Source: Leifsonia sp. CL147 (GTDB taxonomy: Bacteria; Actinomycetota; Actinomycetes; Actinomycetales; Microbacteriaceae). From it: DNA of 35,165 bases. Shown here one piece after another: positions 1-9,061 of this stretch. Made by a program: the position numbers and the translations under genes. The stretch covers positions 1 to 35,165 of the forward strand of contig NZ_FOTM01000027.1 in assembly GCF_900114565.1 (NCBI RefSeq). The letters run 5' to 3'. Under the pieces are notes generated by a model that was not told where the DNA came from, did not search any database, and worked only from the letters and a program-made list of their open reading frames with translations. Every line of letters starts with the position of its first letter. The first letter of the stretch is position 1.

Positions 1-84
1 CGCTTCCGCCACCACCCCAACACCCCAAAGCCAGCCGGCCTCGTCGGCATCAACACCCCCACCCAACGACTCCACGCAGCTTGA
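1..84 (+). CDS. 3' end of an unidentified gene, possibly a transposase/integrase
   Basis: Reading frame 1 is open from the window edge to a TGA at 82-84 and gives only the last 27 residues. The segment KPAGLVGINTPTQRL has the spacing of the C-terminal motif of IS3/IS481-type integrase domains (RPHxxLGxxTPxxRL), which suggests the end of an insertion-sequence transposase. The piece is too short to be sure, and no inverted-repeat end could be recognised after it. It may equally be the tail of an ordinary gene. Confidence 0.3.
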   Translation, partial: RFRHHPNTPKPAGLVGINTPTQRLHAA

Positions 85-119
85 CACAGCCCGATCGACT
101 CGTTTATGGGCCATAAACG
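81..119 (+). promoter_or_regulatory. Possible promoter with 19-bp palindromic operator ahead of the LacI-type gene
   Basis: A TTGACA at 81-86 is followed 16 bp later by a weak -10-like TTTATG (103-108). Overlapping the -10 is a perfect palindrome, CGTTTATGG-G-CCATAAACG (101-119). LacI-family proteins often repress their own gene through such sites, so self-regulation is a reasonable inference. The odd (single-base) centre is less typical of LacI operators, which usually have a CG centre. Confidence 0.45.
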
Positions 120-242
120 CAACTAACGGGCCGCTTATTTGCGATTGTGCCTCCATCGGGATGCAGCCGAAGTACCGAAAGAAGAGGAAGATCGAGAACG
201 CGCTGCCGGCGGTTTTGTCCGCTACGGTGCGCGGGGAGGATG

Positions 243-1286
243 ATGACGGACGTGAGCAAACGCGCGACGATCGCTGATGTGGCGCAGATGGCCGGACTGT
301 CCAAGGCGTCGGTGAGTCTGATCCTGAATGACCGGCCCGACACCGGGCTGTCGGCGGAGAGCGCTGAGAAGGTTCGGCGCATCGCGGCGGAGTTGAACTA
401 TCGCCCCAACCCGGCGGCGCGTGCTCTGCGTTGGGGCACCACGCGAACCGTGGGTTTCATCTCGGATGAGGTCACTCTGACCCGGTATGCGACGGCGATG
501 ATCAGGGGTGTGCTCGATGTGGCTGCGGAAAGCGGCCACACCGTCCTGATCGCGGAGCATGGCCACCATCCGGAGCGGCTTGCCCATCAGCTGGAGACGA
601 TGCTCGATAACCGTGTGGGCGGATTGCTGTTCGCCGCCATGGCGGCCAGGCAGGTGGAGATCCCCGACCTGCCCGCCGGGCTTCCCATCGTCATGGTGAA
701 CGCCACCACCTCCGGAACCGCCCCCGCAGTGCTGCCGCAAGAATTCGACGCCGGCGCCGCGATCGCCGACACCTTGATCCAGGCCGGACACCGCCGGATC
801 GCCCTGCTGGGCCGGCGCCCGCCCGAGCAGCTCCCGCCGGAGGTCTCAGCGACGATCGGCGATCGGCAAGCCGGCATCGACCAGGCGATCTCCGATGCGG
901 GCCTCCAGTTGGTCGCGCAGGGCTTCGAGTCCGAATGGGCTCCCGCGGAAGGGTACCGGTTGTGCCGGGAACTGCTGGACTCCGGAGTGGAGTTCACCGG
1001 GCTCATCTGCATGAACGACAACCTCGCGTTCGGGGCGTATCAGGCGCTGCTGGAAGCGGGGATCCGGATTCCCGACGACGTGTCGGTGGTCTCGTTCGAC
1101 GACGACGAGATCGCAGGCTACCTCCGCCCCCAACTGACCACGGCCCGGCTACCCTACGAGCAGATGGGCCGCATCGCCATGGAACTGCTCCTCAACGGCA
1201 CCGACATCCCCCACCGCACCCTGGTCCCCATGCCGGTGATCCGACGGGACTCCGTCGGTAGACGTCTGTCGCAAGGGTTAGCGTGA
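243..1286 (+). CDS. LacI-family transcriptional regulator
   Basis: This is a DNA-binding repressor (about 347 aa) that probably senses a sugar or related small molecule. Residues 8-30 hold the LacI helix-turn-helix and the start of the hinge region (TIADVAQMAGLSKASVSLIL). The remainder is a periplasmic-binding-protein-like ligand domain, with the typical late segments CMNDNLAFGAYQAL and VSVVSFDDDEIA, so length and architecture are normal for the family. The start is uncertain: GGGGAGG at 233-239 is too close to ATG 240, is 3 nt from ATG 243 and 12 nt from GTG 252. No sugar transport or glycosidase gene is adjacent, so the regulon cannot be inferred. The next gene begins 4 bp after the stop and is probably cotranscribed. 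A palindrome over the likely promoter suggests autoregulation. Confidence 0.92.
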   Translation: MTDVSKRATIADVAQMAGLSKASVSLILNDRPDTGLSAESAEKVRRIAAELNYRPNPAARALRWGTTRTVGFISDEVTLTRYATAMIRGVLDVAAESGHTVLIAEHGHHPERLAHQLETMLDNRVGGLLFAAMAARQVEIPDLPAGLPIVMVNATTSGTAPAVLPQEFDAGAAIADTLIQAGHRRIALLGRRPPEQLPPEVSATIGDRQAGIDQAISDAGLQLVAQGFESEWAPAEGYRLCRELLDSGVEFTGLICMNDNLAFGAYQALLEAGIRIPDDVSVVSFDDDEIAGYLRPQLTTARLPYEQMGRIAMELLLNGTDIPHRTLVPMPVIRRDSVGRRLSQGLA

Positions 1287-1290
1287 GACC

Positions 1291-1830
1291 ATGAGCAACC
1301 TCAGGGTGATTCGCATATGGATCGTCATCTTCATGGTCGGTCTGGTCGTGAGCGGTGTGACCGCGTTCCCCCTCGAGGGAGAGCTGCGGGTGGTCTCGAG
1401 CGTGCTCCACGCCACTCCGGCACCGGAGATGCTTCCTGGACTCGTCCAGTGGATCGATCGGGTCCGCGAAGCTCTCATCGAAAGCGGGGCACAGTACCCG
1501 TTCCTCGCGTACGGCACCGATTGGCTGGGGTTCGCTCACCTGGTCATCGCCGTCGCGTTCATCGGGCCGCTCATGGACCCGGTCCGCAACATCTGGGTTC
1601 TCCGGTTCGGGATGATCGCCTGCGCCATGGTCATTCCCTTCGCCTTCATTGCCGGCAGCATTCGTGGCATCCCGGTCGGTTGGCAACTGATCGACATGTC
1701 GTTCGGCGTCCTCGGCGTGATCCCGCTCATCTTCGCCCACAGGCGGACGCAGCGGCTTGCGGCGCTTGCCGCGCCACAGACGGTTCCCGACACCGGAGTC
1801 GAGGCGTTGCCGGGCAGGGCACAGCTGTAG
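1291..1830 (+). CDS. Small membrane protein of unknown function
   Basis: The protein has 179 aa and about four hydrophobic segments: near residues 7-27 (IWIVIFMVGLVVSGVTAF), 75-95 (FAHLVIAVAFIGPLMD), 104-124 (FGMIACAMVIPFAFIAG) and 134-150. The loop between the first two segments (about 28-75) should lie outside the membrane. No catalytic motif is visible and I do not recognise the family. It starts 4 bp after the lacI-type gene, so the two are likely one transcript, ended by the hairpin at 1894-1925. The link with a LacI regulator hints at a role in the same response, but this is inference only. Confidence 0.75.
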   Translation: MSNLRVIRIWIVIFMVGLVVSGVTAFPLEGELRVVSSVLHATPAPEMLPGLVQWIDRVREALIESGAQYPFLAYGTDWLGFAHLVIAVAFIGPLMDPVRNIWVLRFGMIACAMVIPFAFIAGSIRGIPVGWQLIDMSFGVLGVIPLIFAHRRTQRLAALAAPQTVPDTGVEALPGRAQL

Positions 1831-1893
1831 CGGCCTCGGGTTATAGGCCGCGGCCTCGGAACTTCCGTGTGGCCCGCTATGGAATGGGAAAAG

Positions 1894-1925
1894 CCCCGCC
1901 ACTTCATTGAAGTGGCGGGGTTTTT
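1894..1925. terminator. Strong bidirectional rho-independent terminator
   Basis: CCCCGCCACTTC pairs with GAAGTGGCGGGG around a short loop (1894-1920) and is followed by five T on the plus strand (1921-1925). On the minus strand the stem is followed by CTTTTCCC. It ends the plus-strand regulator/membrane-protein transcript and the minus-strand tRNA-Ala transcript. Confidence 0.9.
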
Positions 1926-2000
1926 GGTGGATCTGAGGGGACTCGAACCCCTGACCCCCTGCATGCCATGCAGGTGCGCTACCAGCTGCGCCACAGACCC
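1925..2000 (-). tRNA. tRNA-Ala (anticodon GGC)
   Basis: The minus strand folds into a full cloverleaf. Acceptor stem GGGTCTG/CAGATCC contains the G3:U70 pair that marks alanine tRNAs. The D arm is GCGCAGCTGGTAGCGC, the anticodon stem CCTGC/GCAGG encloses ATGGCAT with anticodon GGC, and the T arm contains GGTTCGAGTCC. Discriminator A and CCA are encoded. Length is 76 nt. Confidence 0.97.
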
Positions 2001-2095
2001 AGAACATGTGTCTCTTCGGCCTTCTCAGGCCGCCGGAACAACTCGTCCAGACTACTACACGGACAGCGCCAGAAAAAACTGAGCCGGTCCCTGCG

Positions 2096-2368
2096 TCAAT
2101 CGAACAGCTCGCTCAGCCAGTTCTCGCGTTTCTTTCGCGAGGGCTGCCGTCCGTACTCCTGCCGACCGTACTCCTGCCGGCCGTAGTCCTGCCGAGCGTA
2201 CGGCTGCGGGGCCGGCTGTGGGGCCGCAGCGACCGAGCCCGCTCGTTCGATGATCTTGTCCAGCTCACCGCGGTCGAGCCAGACGCCACGGCACTGCGGA
2301 CAGTAGTCGATCTCCACGCCGCTGCGCTCGCTCATGACCAGGGGCAGGTTGTCGGTGGGGCATCTCAT
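2096..2368 (-). CDS. Small TFIIB-type zinc-ribbon protein
   Basis: The 90-aa protein begins MRCPTDNLPLV and has CPQCRGVWLDRGELDKI at about 23-39, the signature of the zf-TFIIB family of small zinc-ribbon proteins (metal ligands CP near the N-terminus and CxxC). The molecular role of this family is not established. The C-terminal half is a low-complexity tail with three to four pentapeptide repeats of the RQ-D/E-YG type, encoded by a 15-bp tandem DNA repeat, then a basic end (PSRKKRENWLSELFD). No convincing Shine-Dalgarno precedes the ATG. It is the last gene of the minus-strand run before tRNA-Ala, 74 bp after rsfS. Confidence 0.88.
   Translation of the reverse strand: MRCPTDNLPLVMSERSGVEIDYCPQCRGVWLDRGELDKIIERAGSVAAAPQPAPQPYARQDYGRQEYGRQEYGRQPSRKKRENWLSELFD
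2144..2203. repeat. 15-bp tandem repeat (4 units) inside the zinc-ribbon gene
   Basis: Units CTGCCGTCCGTACTC (2144-2158), CTGCCGACCGTACTC, CTGCCGGCCGTAGTC and CTGCCGAGCGTACGG follow each other without gaps. Read on the minus strand they encode the RQEYG-type repeats of the protein tail. Confidence 0.9.
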
Positions 2369-2391
2369 GCCACCAGTGAAACGTGCGCAGA

Positions 2392-2405
2392 TGAGAGGCC
2401 TCTCA
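2392..2405. promoter_or_regulatory. 14-bp palindrome upstream of the zinc-ribbon gene
   Basis: TGAGAGGCCTCTCA is a perfect palindrome 24 bp before the ATG at 2368, and a second one, GTAGGCCTAC, lies at 2430-2439. Both sit in the 74-bp gap after rsfS. They could be a regulator site or a short hairpin, but no evidence decides between these. Confidence 0.3.
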
Positions 2406-2442
2406 GGCGAACGTGGGAAGAGTCTGGGAGTAGGCCTACGTG

Positions 2443-2820
2443 CTACTCGGCACGCTCGGGCACGGGCAGTTCGACAGGGAGCACCGGGCAGTCCTTCCAG
2501 AGGCGCTCCAGCGCGTAGTACATCCGGTCCTCCTCGTGGAAGACGTGAACGACGACGTCGCCGAAATCGAGCAGTACCCAGCGGCCTTCGCCCTTGCCCT
2601 CGCGACGCAGCGTCTTGACGCCGGACTCGTTCAGCCGGTCCTCGACCTCCGACGCGATGGCGATGACGTTTCGCTCCACGTGGCCACTGACCAGCAGGAA
2701 GACGTCGGTCAGCGGCAAGGGTCCGGAGACGTCGAGGGCGATGATGTCCTGGCCGCCCTTCGAGTCGGCGGCGACTGCCGCCAGCTGCAGGAGCTCTCGG
2801 GCGTGCGGGGATGCGGTCAC
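2443..2820 (-). CDS. rsfS: Ribosome silencing factor RsfS
   Basis: The 125-aa protein belongs to the RsfS/Iojap family, which binds ribosomal protein L14 and prevents joining of the ribosomal subunits during starvation. Family hallmarks are seen in order: GQDIIALDVS (23-32), TDVFLLVSGHVERNVIAIA (38-56) and GRWVLLDFGDVVVHVFHEEDRMYYALERLW (78-107). The start is GTG at 2820, preceded by GGAGGG six bases upstream. It follows nadD and the disordered membrane protein on the same strand, the usual neighbourhood of rsfS in Actinobacteria. Length is normal. Confidence 0.97.
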   Translation of the reverse strand: MTASPHARELLQLAAVAADSKGGQDIIALDVSGPLPLTDVFLLVSGHVERNVIAIASEVEDRLNESGVKTLRREGKGEGRWVLLDFGDVVVHVFHEEDRMYYALERLWKDCPVLPVELPVPERAE

Positions 2821-2884
2821 TGGCGGCCCTCCGGTCGCGTTCGGTGCGAGGTCGGTACGGAAGTGGATGGAGAACTGCGGATGA

Positions 2885-4249
2885 TCAGAACACCTTCAGG
2901 ACGTAGGCGGCGACCAGCAGACCGATGACGCCGATGGCGAGCACGCCGGCGGTGACCATGAGGACGACGGGCAGCGTGTTGCCGCGCTTCTTGGGCGGTG
3001 CGATGACACCGCGGGTCGAGGTGTGCGTGCTGATGGCGCGGGACGCGCGGACCGGCTGCACCTCGGACGTGTTGAACTCGTTCTCCTCGCCGTCGAGAAG
3101 ACGGTCGAGGTCGGACGAGTCGATGTGATCCGGATGCGCACCCGTGGCACCCATCCCTCGCGGGAGGTCGATCGAGCCCGTGACGAGGATCTCGCCCGTG
3201 CTCGTCAGCGGAGCCGTGGCATCGGGATGCGGGATGGCCGGGAGGATGAGCGCGTTCGTCGTCGTGGCCGCCGTCGACTGGCCGACGTTGCGCGAGGTGA
3301 TCGGCTCGTCACCGTCGTCGAGCTCCGCGGCGGTGGACCAGTGGCCGGTCGGCGGAGTGAAGGGCCTGCGCTCCTCGGTGGAGACGTCGTCCGTGGCATC
3401 CGCCGTGGCAGGCACCGGATCGGCGGCCTTCGCCGGCGCCTCGGTCTTCGCCGACGGCTGCGCGCCGAAGGCCGCGAATGGCGAGGTCAGACTCTGGGTC
3501 ACCGTGGCCTCGGGCTGCGAAGTCCGCGAGGCGGAGGGCACGAGTGGCGCGAACGGCCAGGCCGACTTCTCGCTGGTCGAGGTCGAGCCGCTCGACTGCG
3601 CCGGGGCGGCCGCGGAGCCCTCGGACGCGCTGGGGGGTGTGCCGATGGACGGAGTGGGGGCGACCGCCGGCCGGGGCTTCGGTGAGGAGGCGGCTCCGCC
3701 CTGGGGCTCGGAGGTGAAGGTCACCGGGACGACCGGCTCTCCGGCGACGGCGGGGTGGCCGGCCTGACCGTTCGCCTGCTCCGCCTGCTGCATCGCACGC
3801 AGTTCACGACGCGTGAGCGTCCTGCCCTGATCGGCCGGCTGCTGGCGCGCCGGTGCGGCGGTGGCCGATGCTCCTGCCGAAGCCGGGAGGGGCGGTTCGG
3901 GCTGGAGGATCGCCATCGGCTGCGTCACGGGTTCGGGCTGGGACACGTCCGGAGCCTGCTTGAACAGATCGAACGCATCGCTCGACGGGGATGAGACGCC
4001 GGGCTCGGCGAAAGCGCTGGCCGGGATGGCGGGCTGCTCGAGGTCTGCGGCGGAGGCACCGCGAGCGGCTTCCTGCGTCGGCTCCGCCGCGCGCTCGCGC
4101 TGCGGGGAGTTGGTGGTGACCTCGGGGATCTGCCCGGCGGGGGTCGGCTCGGCGGTTCCCGCGCGTCGGGAAGCGGAGCGCTCGAACTCCCTCGCCTGTC
4201 GCCGCGTCTGCGGCTGGCCCGCTGGCGGCTCTTCAGGCCACGATGTCAT
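2885..4249 (-). CDS. Large disordered protein with C-terminal membrane anchor
   Basis: The protein has 454 aa. Residues 1 to about 420 are rich in Pro, Ala, Ser, Thr and Glu and look disordered. Two short arginine-rich motifs ([15 protein letters not shown] near 16 and [14 protein letters not shown] near 140) stand out as possible interaction sites. Basic PPKKRG precedes one C-terminal hydrophobic helix ([20 protein letters not shown]), so the bulk of the chain is expected in the cytoplasm with a tail anchor. The start ATG overlaps the nadD stop (ATGA at 4246-4249), which indicates translational coupling. A protein of this kind between nadD and rsfS is common in Microbacteriaceae as far as I recall, but its function is unknown to me. 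Confidence 0.82.
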   Translation of the reverse strand: MTSWPEEPPAGQPQTRRQAREFERSASRRAGTAEPTPAGQIPEVTTNSPQRERAAEPTQEAARGASAADLEQPAIPASAFAEPGVSSPSSDAFDLFKQAPDVSQPEPVTQPMAILQPEPPLPASAGASATAAPARQQPADQGRTLTRRELRAMQQAEQANGQAGHPAVAGEPVVPVTFTSEPQGGAASSPKPRPAVAPTPSIGTPPSASEGSAAAPAQSSGSTSTSEKSAWPFAPLVPSASRTSQPEATVTQSLTSPFAAFGAQPSAKTEAPAKAADPVPATADATDDVSTEERRPFTPPTGHWSTAAELDDGDEPITSRNVGQSTAATTTNALILPAIPHPDATAPLTSTGEILVTGSIDLPRGMGATGAHPDHIDSSDLDRLLDGEENEFNTSEVQPVRASRAISTHTSTRGVIAPPKKRGNTLPVVLMVTAGVLAIGVIGLLVAAYVLKVF

Positions 4250-4848
4250 GCCACGCTCCGATACAGATGGTGTTTGGAGATGTACTGAACGACCCCGTCG
4301 GGTACGAGGTACCAGACCGGGAATCCCCTGCTCACCCGGCTCCGGCAATCGGTCGACGAGATCGCCAGGGCCGGAACTTCCAACAAGCTTACGTCTTGCT
4401 CCGGTAATCCAGAAATACTCAAGTCGTGTCCCGGGCGACTCACAGCCACGAAGTGCGCGAGCTCCCAGAGCTCACGCACGTCACGCCAGCTGAGGATCTG
4501 GGCGATCGCATCCGCGCCGGTGATGAAGAACAGCTCGGCGTCCGGCCGCTCCTCGTGGAGGTCGCGCAGGGTGTCGATCGTGTAGGTGGGGCCTTGCCGG
4601 TCGATGTCGACCCGGCTCACCGTGAAGCGGGGATTCGACGCTGTCGCGATCACGGTCATGAGGTAGCGGTGCTCCGCTGCCGAGACCGGACCCTTCTGCC
4701 AGGGCTTGCCCGTCGGCACGAAGACGACCTCATCCAGCCCGAACGACTGGGCGACTTCGCTGGCCGCGACAAGGTGACCATGGTGGATCGGGTCGAAGGT
4801 GCCGCCCATCACGCCGATCCGCGGCCGGCCCGTCTCCATCAGCTCCAT
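4246..4848 (-). CDS. nadD: Nicotinate-nucleotide adenylyltransferase NadD
   Basis: NadD joins ATP and nicotinate mononucleotide to give deamido-NAD in the NAD synthesis pathway. The N-terminus carries the nucleotidyltransferase signature [15 protein letters not shown] (residues 12-26, HxGH motif). The C-terminal part has the ISSTDCRSR motif of the ISSTxxR type, and length (about 200 aa) is normal. Two ATGs are possible: 4848 has no clear ribosome site, while 4839 has GGAG only 3 nt upstream, so the exact start is open. The gene lies 11 bp after the one-helix protein gene and overlaps the next gene by 4 bp, so it sits inside an operon. Confidence 0.96.
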   Translation of the reverse strand: MELMETGRPRIGVMGGTFDPIHHGHLVAASEVAQSFGLDEVVFVPTGKPWQKGPVSAAEHRYLMTVIATASNPRFTVSRVDIDRQGPTYTIDTLRDLHEERPDAELFFITGADAIAQILSWRDVRELWELAHFVAVSRPGHDLSISGLPEQDVSLLEVPALAISSTDCRSRVSRGFPVWYLVPDGVVQYISKHHLYRSVA

Positions 4849-4859
4849 GCGGAGGTGGC

Positions 4860-5093
4860 TCAGTGCCCCTGGGTCGGGTGGCCGCTGCCGTGGTGGGTCG
4901 CACCCGGCGCGCCGGCGTGGGCGGCGGCATCCGGTGCGGAGCGGTGGCTGTGCCGGTTGGCGACGTCCTTGAAGCTCCAGACGACGAACGAGAGCGCGAT
5001 GAACACGACGATCGCGATCGCGCCGTAGGCCCAGGTGGGCATCGGCAGCTCGACGTGGGTCTCCGCCGCGAGGACGGTCGTCAGAAGTGACAT
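4860..5093 (-). CDS. Small one-helix membrane protein
   Basis: This protein has about 77 aa, starting at ATG 5093 with GAAAGGA nine bases upstream. It has a short N-terminus, one hydrophobic helix ([19 protein letters not shown]) and a His-, Ala- and Gly-rich soluble tail ([20 protein letters not shown] and onward) that should face the cytoplasm. The His content of the tail might bind metal, but that is speculation. It directly precedes nadD. I do not recognise a named family. Confidence 0.75.
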   Translation of the reverse strand: MSLLTTVLAAETHVELPMPTWAYGAIAIVVFIALSFVVWSFKDVANRHSHRSAPDAAAHAGAPGATHHGSGHPTQGH

Positions 5094-5146
5094 CGTGCGC
5101 AATCCTTTCTCGGGGCCAGAGGCCCGCCGTCAAGTCTAGCGGTCGG

Positions 5147-6427
5147 CTATGCGCGGATCTGGCCGGACCCGCGGACGATCCACTTGGTGCTGGTCAGCTC
5201 CGGGAGACCCATGGGGCCGCGGGCGTGCAGCTTCTGCGTCGAGATGCCGACCTCCGCCCCGAAACCGAACTCGCCGCCGTCCGTGAACCGCGTCGAGGCG
5301 TTGACCATGACCACCGCGGAGTCCACCTCTGCGAGGAAGCGGTCGGCGCTCTCGAGGTCGTTCGTCACGATGGACTCGGTGTGCTGCGTCGAGTACCGGC
5401 GGATGTGCTCGATCGCCTCATCCAGCCCGTCCACCACCTTCACGGAGATATCGAGGCTCATGTGCTCGGTGGCGTAGTCTTCCTCGGTCACGGGCACCGC
5501 GTCCGGCGCGTACGACAGAGCCCGCTCATCCGCGTGGATCGTGACCCCCTCGGCCCGGAGCGCGGAGAGCACCGGCGGCAGCAGGCGTTCGGCCGCGTCG
5601 CGGTGCACGAGGAGCGTCTCGACCGCATTGCAGACGCTGGGACGCTGGACCTTGGAGTTGCGGACGATGTCGACCGCCCAGTCTTCGCGCGCCGACGCGT
5701 CGAGCACGACGTGGACGACCCCCGCGCCGGTCTCGATCACCGGAACAGTCGACTGGGTCACGACGGTCTGGATGAGCTCGGCGCTCCCCCGCGGAATGAG
5801 CACGTCGACGTAACCGCGCGCGGTCATCAGCTGCGCAGCCCCCTCGCGGCCGAAATCGTCGATGGTCTGAACGGCGTCGGCGGGCAGCCCGGCACCGGCC
5901 AGCGCCTCCTGGATGACACGCACCAGCACCCGATTCGTCTCGATCGCCGCGCTGCCCCCGCGCAGGACCGCCGAGTTGCCGCTCTTGATCGCCAGCGCAG
6001 CGATGTCGATGGTCACATTGGGCCGCGCCTCGTAGATCGCGCCGACGACGCCGAACGGCACCCGCACCTCGGTGATCTTCACCCCGTTCGGAAGCGCGCT
6101 CCCCCGCACGACCTCGCCGACGGGATCGGTCAGCGCCACGACCTCGAGGACGGCATCGGCGAGCCCCTGCAGCCGCGCCGGGCTGAGAGTGAGCCGGTCG
6201 AGCAAGCCGGACGACAGTCCGTTCTCGCGCCCGTTGGCCAGGTCGAGCTCGTTGGCTGCGAGGATGTCGCCCGAGGCGACGAGGACGCCGTCGGCGATGG
6301 CGCGCAGAGCGCGGTTCTTCTGCTCGGTGTTCGCCGTGGCCAGAGCGCGCGACGCCGTCTTGGCGGCCGAGAGCCGCTCCTGCAGCGAAAGGGTCGCGGC
6401 GGGCGCCGCACCGGTGATCGAGGACAT
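5147..6427 (-). CDS. proA: Gamma-glutamyl phosphate reductase ProA
   Basis: ProA uses NADPH to reduce gamma-glutamyl phosphate to glutamate semialdehyde, the second step of proline synthesis. The 426-aa protein is full length, with [20 protein letters not shown] near 129-148, the catalytic cysteine C266 in [11 protein letters not shown], and the C-terminal [16 protein letters not shown] segment. It follows proB, with the proB stop at 6437. No Shine-Dalgarno is visible. Instead TAGAAT lies 6 nt before the ATG, so part of the proA message is probably leaderless, started from a promoter inside the end of proB. Confidence 0.98.
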   Translation of the reverse strand: MSSITGAAPAATLSLQERLSAAKTASRALATANTEQKNRALRAIADGVLVASGDILAANELDLANGRENGLSSGLLDRLTLSPARLQGLADAVLEVVALTDPVGEVVRGSALPNGVKITEVRVPFGVVGAIYEARPNVTIDIAALAIKSGNSAVLRGGSAAIETNRVLVRVIQEALAGAGLPADAVQTIDDFGREGAAQLMTARGYVDVLIPRGSAELIQTVVTQSTVPVIETGAGVVHVVLDASAREDWAVDIVRNSKVQRPSVCNAVETLLVHRDAAERLLPPVLSALRAEGVTIHADERALSYAPDAVPVTEEDYATEHMSLDISVKVVDGLDEAIEHIRRYSTQHTESIVTNDLESADRFLAEVDSAVVMVNASTRFTDGGEFGFGAEVGISTQKLHARGPMGLPELTSTKWIVRGSGQIRA

Positions 6428-6433
6428 GCGTCG

Positions 6434-6439
6434 ATTCTA
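6434..6439 (-). promoter_or_regulatory. Probable -10 box of a leaderless proA transcript
   Basis: TAGAAT on the minus strand is followed by exactly 6 nt and then the proA ATG. Its first three bases are the proB stop codon TAG. No good -35 hexamer is visible, as is common in actinobacterial promoters. Confidence 0.55.
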
Positions 6440-7384
6440 AGACGCGGTCGCGTCCGACGTGACGGCGTCAGGCGAATCGGTGGAGAGCGTCCCCCTGGGG
6501 ACGGATTCATCGTCGAGCCCGTACGTTCCCGCCGCCGTCGTGCCGGGCACGGACGTGCCGGGCACGGACGTGCTGGACGCCGACGTGCTGGACGCCGACG
6601 TGCTGGGCGCCGGGGCGAACCACGTCCCGACCCGCTCGCCACGCAGCGCCTGCGAGACCAGCGAGGTCGCCGTGAGCACCACCGCTGTGCCCTGCTCGGC
6701 GGCCTGACGCGCCGCCGAGACCTTGGTGACGGCACCGCCGCTGCCCACGCCCGAGAGCCCCGTGGAGCCGATCTCGACACCCTCCAGCTCGTCGTCCCAG
6801 CCCACCTGATCGATGCGCTCGGCGCCGGGCTCGTGCGGAGGCCGGGTGTAGAGCGCATCCACGTCCGACAGCAGCACCAGCACGTCCGCCTGCACCAGCA
6901 GCGCCACCAGAGCGGCCAGCCGGTCGTTGTCGCCGAAGCGGATCTCGTGCGTCGCCACCGTGTCGTTCTCGTTGACGATGGGCAGGATGCGGAGGTCGAG
7001 CAGCCGCTCCATCGCCCGCTTGGCGTTGCTGCGGTGGGTCGGGTTCTCCATGTCGCCCGCGGTCAGGAGCACCTGGCCGGCGACGATCCCGAAGCGGTCC
7101 AGGCTGTCCTGGTACCGGTAGATCAGCACGTTCTGGCCGACCGCGGCCGCAGCCTGCTGCGTCGCGAGATCGGTGGGGCGCTGGGAGAGCGAGAGGTACG
7201 GGATCCCCGTGGCGATGGCGCCGGAGGAGACGAGGATGACCTGCGTGCCGCGGCCATGGGCCTCGGCGAGGGCGTCGACCAGCGGCGCGATCTGTCCGGC
7301 GTTGTCGCCGCTGATGGACGACGAGCCCACCTTGACGACGATGCGCCGGGCTGAGGTGATCTGGCTGCGGTCGTCGATGGTCAT
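6437..7384 (-). CDS. proB: Glutamate 5-kinase ProB (without PUA domain)
   Basis: ProB phosphorylates glutamate with ATP, the first and feedback-inhibited step of proline synthesis. The 315-aa chain shows the amino-acid-kinase fold motifs: VVKVGSSSI near 16-24, [12 protein letters not shown] near 49-60, [18 protein letters not shown] near 137-154, and [15 protein letters not shown] near 213-227. The PUA domain found in enteric ProB is absent. Instead there is a disordered Ser/Thr/Pro/Gly tail with five pentapeptide repeats encoded by a 15-bp tandem repeat. The start ATG overlaps the obgE stop (ATGA at 7381-7384), so translation is coupled to obgE. Confidence 0.97.
   Translation of the reverse strand: MTIDDRSQITSARRIVVKVGSSSISGDNAGQIAPLVDALAEAHGRGTQVILVSSGAIATGIPYLSLSQRPTDLATQQAAAAVGQNVLIYRYQDSLDRFGIVAGQVLLTAGDMENPTHRSNAKRAMERLLDLRILPIVNENDTVATHEIRFGDNDRLAALVALLVQADVLVLLSDVDALYTRPPHEPGAERIDQVGWDDELEGVEIGSTGLSGVGSGGAVTKVSAARQAAEQGTAVVLTATSLVSQALRGERVGTWFAPAPSTSASSTSASSTSVPGTSVPGTTAAGTYGLDDESVPRGTLSTDSPDAVTSDATAS
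6540..6614. repeat. 15-bp tandem repeat (5 units) in the proB tail
   Basis: The units are GTGCCGGGCACGGAC twice, GTGCTGGACGCCGAC twice, and GTGCTGGGCGCCGGG, contiguous from 6540 to 6614. On the minus strand they encode [12 protein letters not shown]-type pentapeptides. The pairwise identical units suggest recent slippage or unequal exchange. Confidence 0.92.
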
Positions 7385-8979
7385 CGCTCGGTGCTCTCCT
7401 CGTCGCCGCCGTTCGCGTCGGTCCTCGTCCGGTCGGACGTGCCCCGGCCTGCGCCGCTCACGACGTTCTCGTCGTACGTGTCGTCAGCCCAGAGGCCGGC
7501 CTCGCGCTCACGCTGGAGCTCCTCGCGGGCCTCGGCCTTCGCATCCATCCGCTCGAAGTACTCCTCGCGGCGCTGGGCACGCGTCGCGCGCTGGTTGGTG
7601 TCCAGGCGCGTGTCCGTGCCACGCGGTGCGGTGATGAGCTCCGCGGTCGAGGTGAGGGTGGGCTCCCAGTCGAACACGACACCGTTGTTCCGCCCGATCA
7701 CGACGGTCGATCCGGGGACCGCCCCCGCCCGGACCAGCTGGTCCTCGACGCCGAGCTTCGCCAGCCGGTCGGCGAGGAAGCCGACGGCCTCGTCGTTCGC
7801 GAAATCCGTCTGCGCGACCCAGCGTTCGGGCTTGGCTCCGAGGATGCGGTACACCGGGCCGTCCGTACCGCCCTCGACCTTGACGACGAAGCCGTTGTCG
7901 TCTACGGCCGTGGGGCGGATGACGATCCGGGGCCGCGCCTGCTCCAGCGCCGCCAGTTCGGCGCGGGCGTGCTCGACGAGTTCGGCCAGCGCGAACGACA
8001 GCGGCCGCAGGCCATCGTGGCTCACCGCGGAGATCTCGAAGACGCGGTAGCCGCGACGCTCGAGTTCCGGCCGCACGAACTCGGCGAGCTCGCGCGCATC
8101 CGGAACGTCGATCTTGTTGAGCGCGATCAGCTGGGGACGCTCGAGCAGAGGCTTCTGGCCCTCGGGCACGGGATACGCGGCGAGCTCGCCGAGGATGACG
8201 TCGAGATCGCTGAGCGGGTCGCGACCGGGTTCCAGGGTTGCGCAGTCGAGCACGTGCAGCAGGGCCGAGCAGCGCTCGACGTGGCGGAGGAACTCGAGCC
8301 CGAGCCCACGGCCCTCGCTCGCGCCCTCGATCAGCCCGGGAACGTCGGCGACGGTGTAGCGGACGTCGCCCGCCTGCACCACTCCCAGGTTCGGGTGGAG
8401 GGTCGTGAACGGGTAGTCGGCGATCTTCGGCTTGGCCGCGGACAGGGCTGCGATGAGACTCGACTTCCCGGCGGACGGATAGCCCACCAGGGCGATGTCG
8501 GCGACCGTCTTCAGCTCGAGACGGATGTCGCCCTCCCAGCCGGGCGTGCCGAGCAGGGCGAAGCCGGGCGCCTTGCGCTTCTGGTTCGCCAGGGCCGCGT
8601 TGCCCAGGCCGCCGACGCCACCTGCCGCCGCGACGACCCGCATCCCCGGCTCGGTCAGGTCGGCGAGCTCCTCGCCGTCCGCGTCCTTGACGACGGTTCC
8701 GACGGGGACGGGCAGCTCGAGGTCTTCACCGGTGTGGCCGCTGCGGTGGTCGCCCATCCCGAAGCCGCCGTTCTCGCTCGAACGATGCGGTGAGCGGTGG
8801 TAGCCGAGAAGGGTGGTCACCTGCGGGTCGGCGACGAGGATGATGTCCCCGCCGTTGCCGCCGTTGCCGCCATCGGGTCCGGCGAGGGGCTTGAACTTCT
8901 CGCGGCGGACGGAGACGCACCCGTTGCCGCCGTTCCCGGCGCGCAGATGCAACGTCACGCGATCGACGAACGTTGCCAT
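7381..8979 (-). CDS. obgE: GTPase ObgE/CgtA
   Basis: Obg is a ribosome-associated GTPase acting in large-subunit assembly and stress signalling. The 532-aa protein has the Gly-rich Obg fold (residues 1-158, with repeated GNGG motifs), a G domain with P-loop GYPSAGKSS (166-174), DVPGL (212-216) and NKID (288-291), and a C-terminal OCT domain, followed by a charged tail longer than in Escherichia coli. The start at ATG 8979 is set by AGGAG seven bases upstream. It follows rpmA across a hairpin at 9008-9037 and is coupled to proB by a 4-bp overlap. Confidence 0.98.
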   Translation of the reverse strand: MATFVDRVTLHLRAGNGGNGCVSVRREKFKPLAGPDGGNGGNGGDIILVADPQVTTLLGYHRSPHRSSENGGFGMGDHRSGHTGEDLELPVPVGTVVKDADGEELADLTEPGMRVVAAAGGVGGLGNAALANQKRKAPGFALLGTPGWEGDIRLELKTVADIALVGYPSAGKSSLIAALSAAKPKIADYPFTTLHPNLGVVQAGDVRYTVADVPGLIEGASEGRGLGLEFLRHVERCSALLHVLDCATLEPGRDPLSDLDVILGELAAYPVPEGQKPLLERPQLIALNKIDVPDARELAEFVRPELERRGYRVFEISAVSHDGLRPLSFALAELVEHARAELAALEQARPRIVIRPTAVDDNGFVVKVEGGTDGPVYRILGAKPERWVAQTDFANDEAVGFLADRLAKLGVEDQLVRAGAVPGSTVVIGRNNGVVFDWEPTLTSTAELITAPRGTDTRLDTNQRATRAQRREEYFERMDAKAEAREELQREREAGLWADDTYDENVVSGAGRGTSDRTRTDANGGDEESTER

Positions 8980-9007
8980 GGGGGTCTCCTGTTTACTCGT
9001 GAAAAGG

Positions 9008-9037
9008 CGGATGGGCGGGCCGAAGCCCGCCCATCCG
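9008..9037 (-). terminator. Hairpin with UUCG loop between rpmA and obgE
   Basis: A perfect 13-bp stem (CGGATGGGCGGGC with its complement) closes a TTCG tetraloop on the minus strand and is followed by CCTTTTC. It ends or attenuates the rplU-rpmA message. Because obgE begins only 28 bp later with a good ribosome site and no visible promoter, partial read-through is likely. Confidence 0.75.
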
Positions 9038-9061
9038 GAAAAGGGTGCTCGTGGAAGAGCG

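Noticed and set aside
5087-7354. Very long open frame on the plus strand opposite proA and proB
   Set aside because: It is antisense to two certain genes, has Arg/Gly/His-rich composition typical of the complement of GC-rich coding DNA, and shows no domain. The same holds for long frames opposite rne (10462-13413), ileS (16594-19926), valS (22088-24544) and tig (31165-33711).
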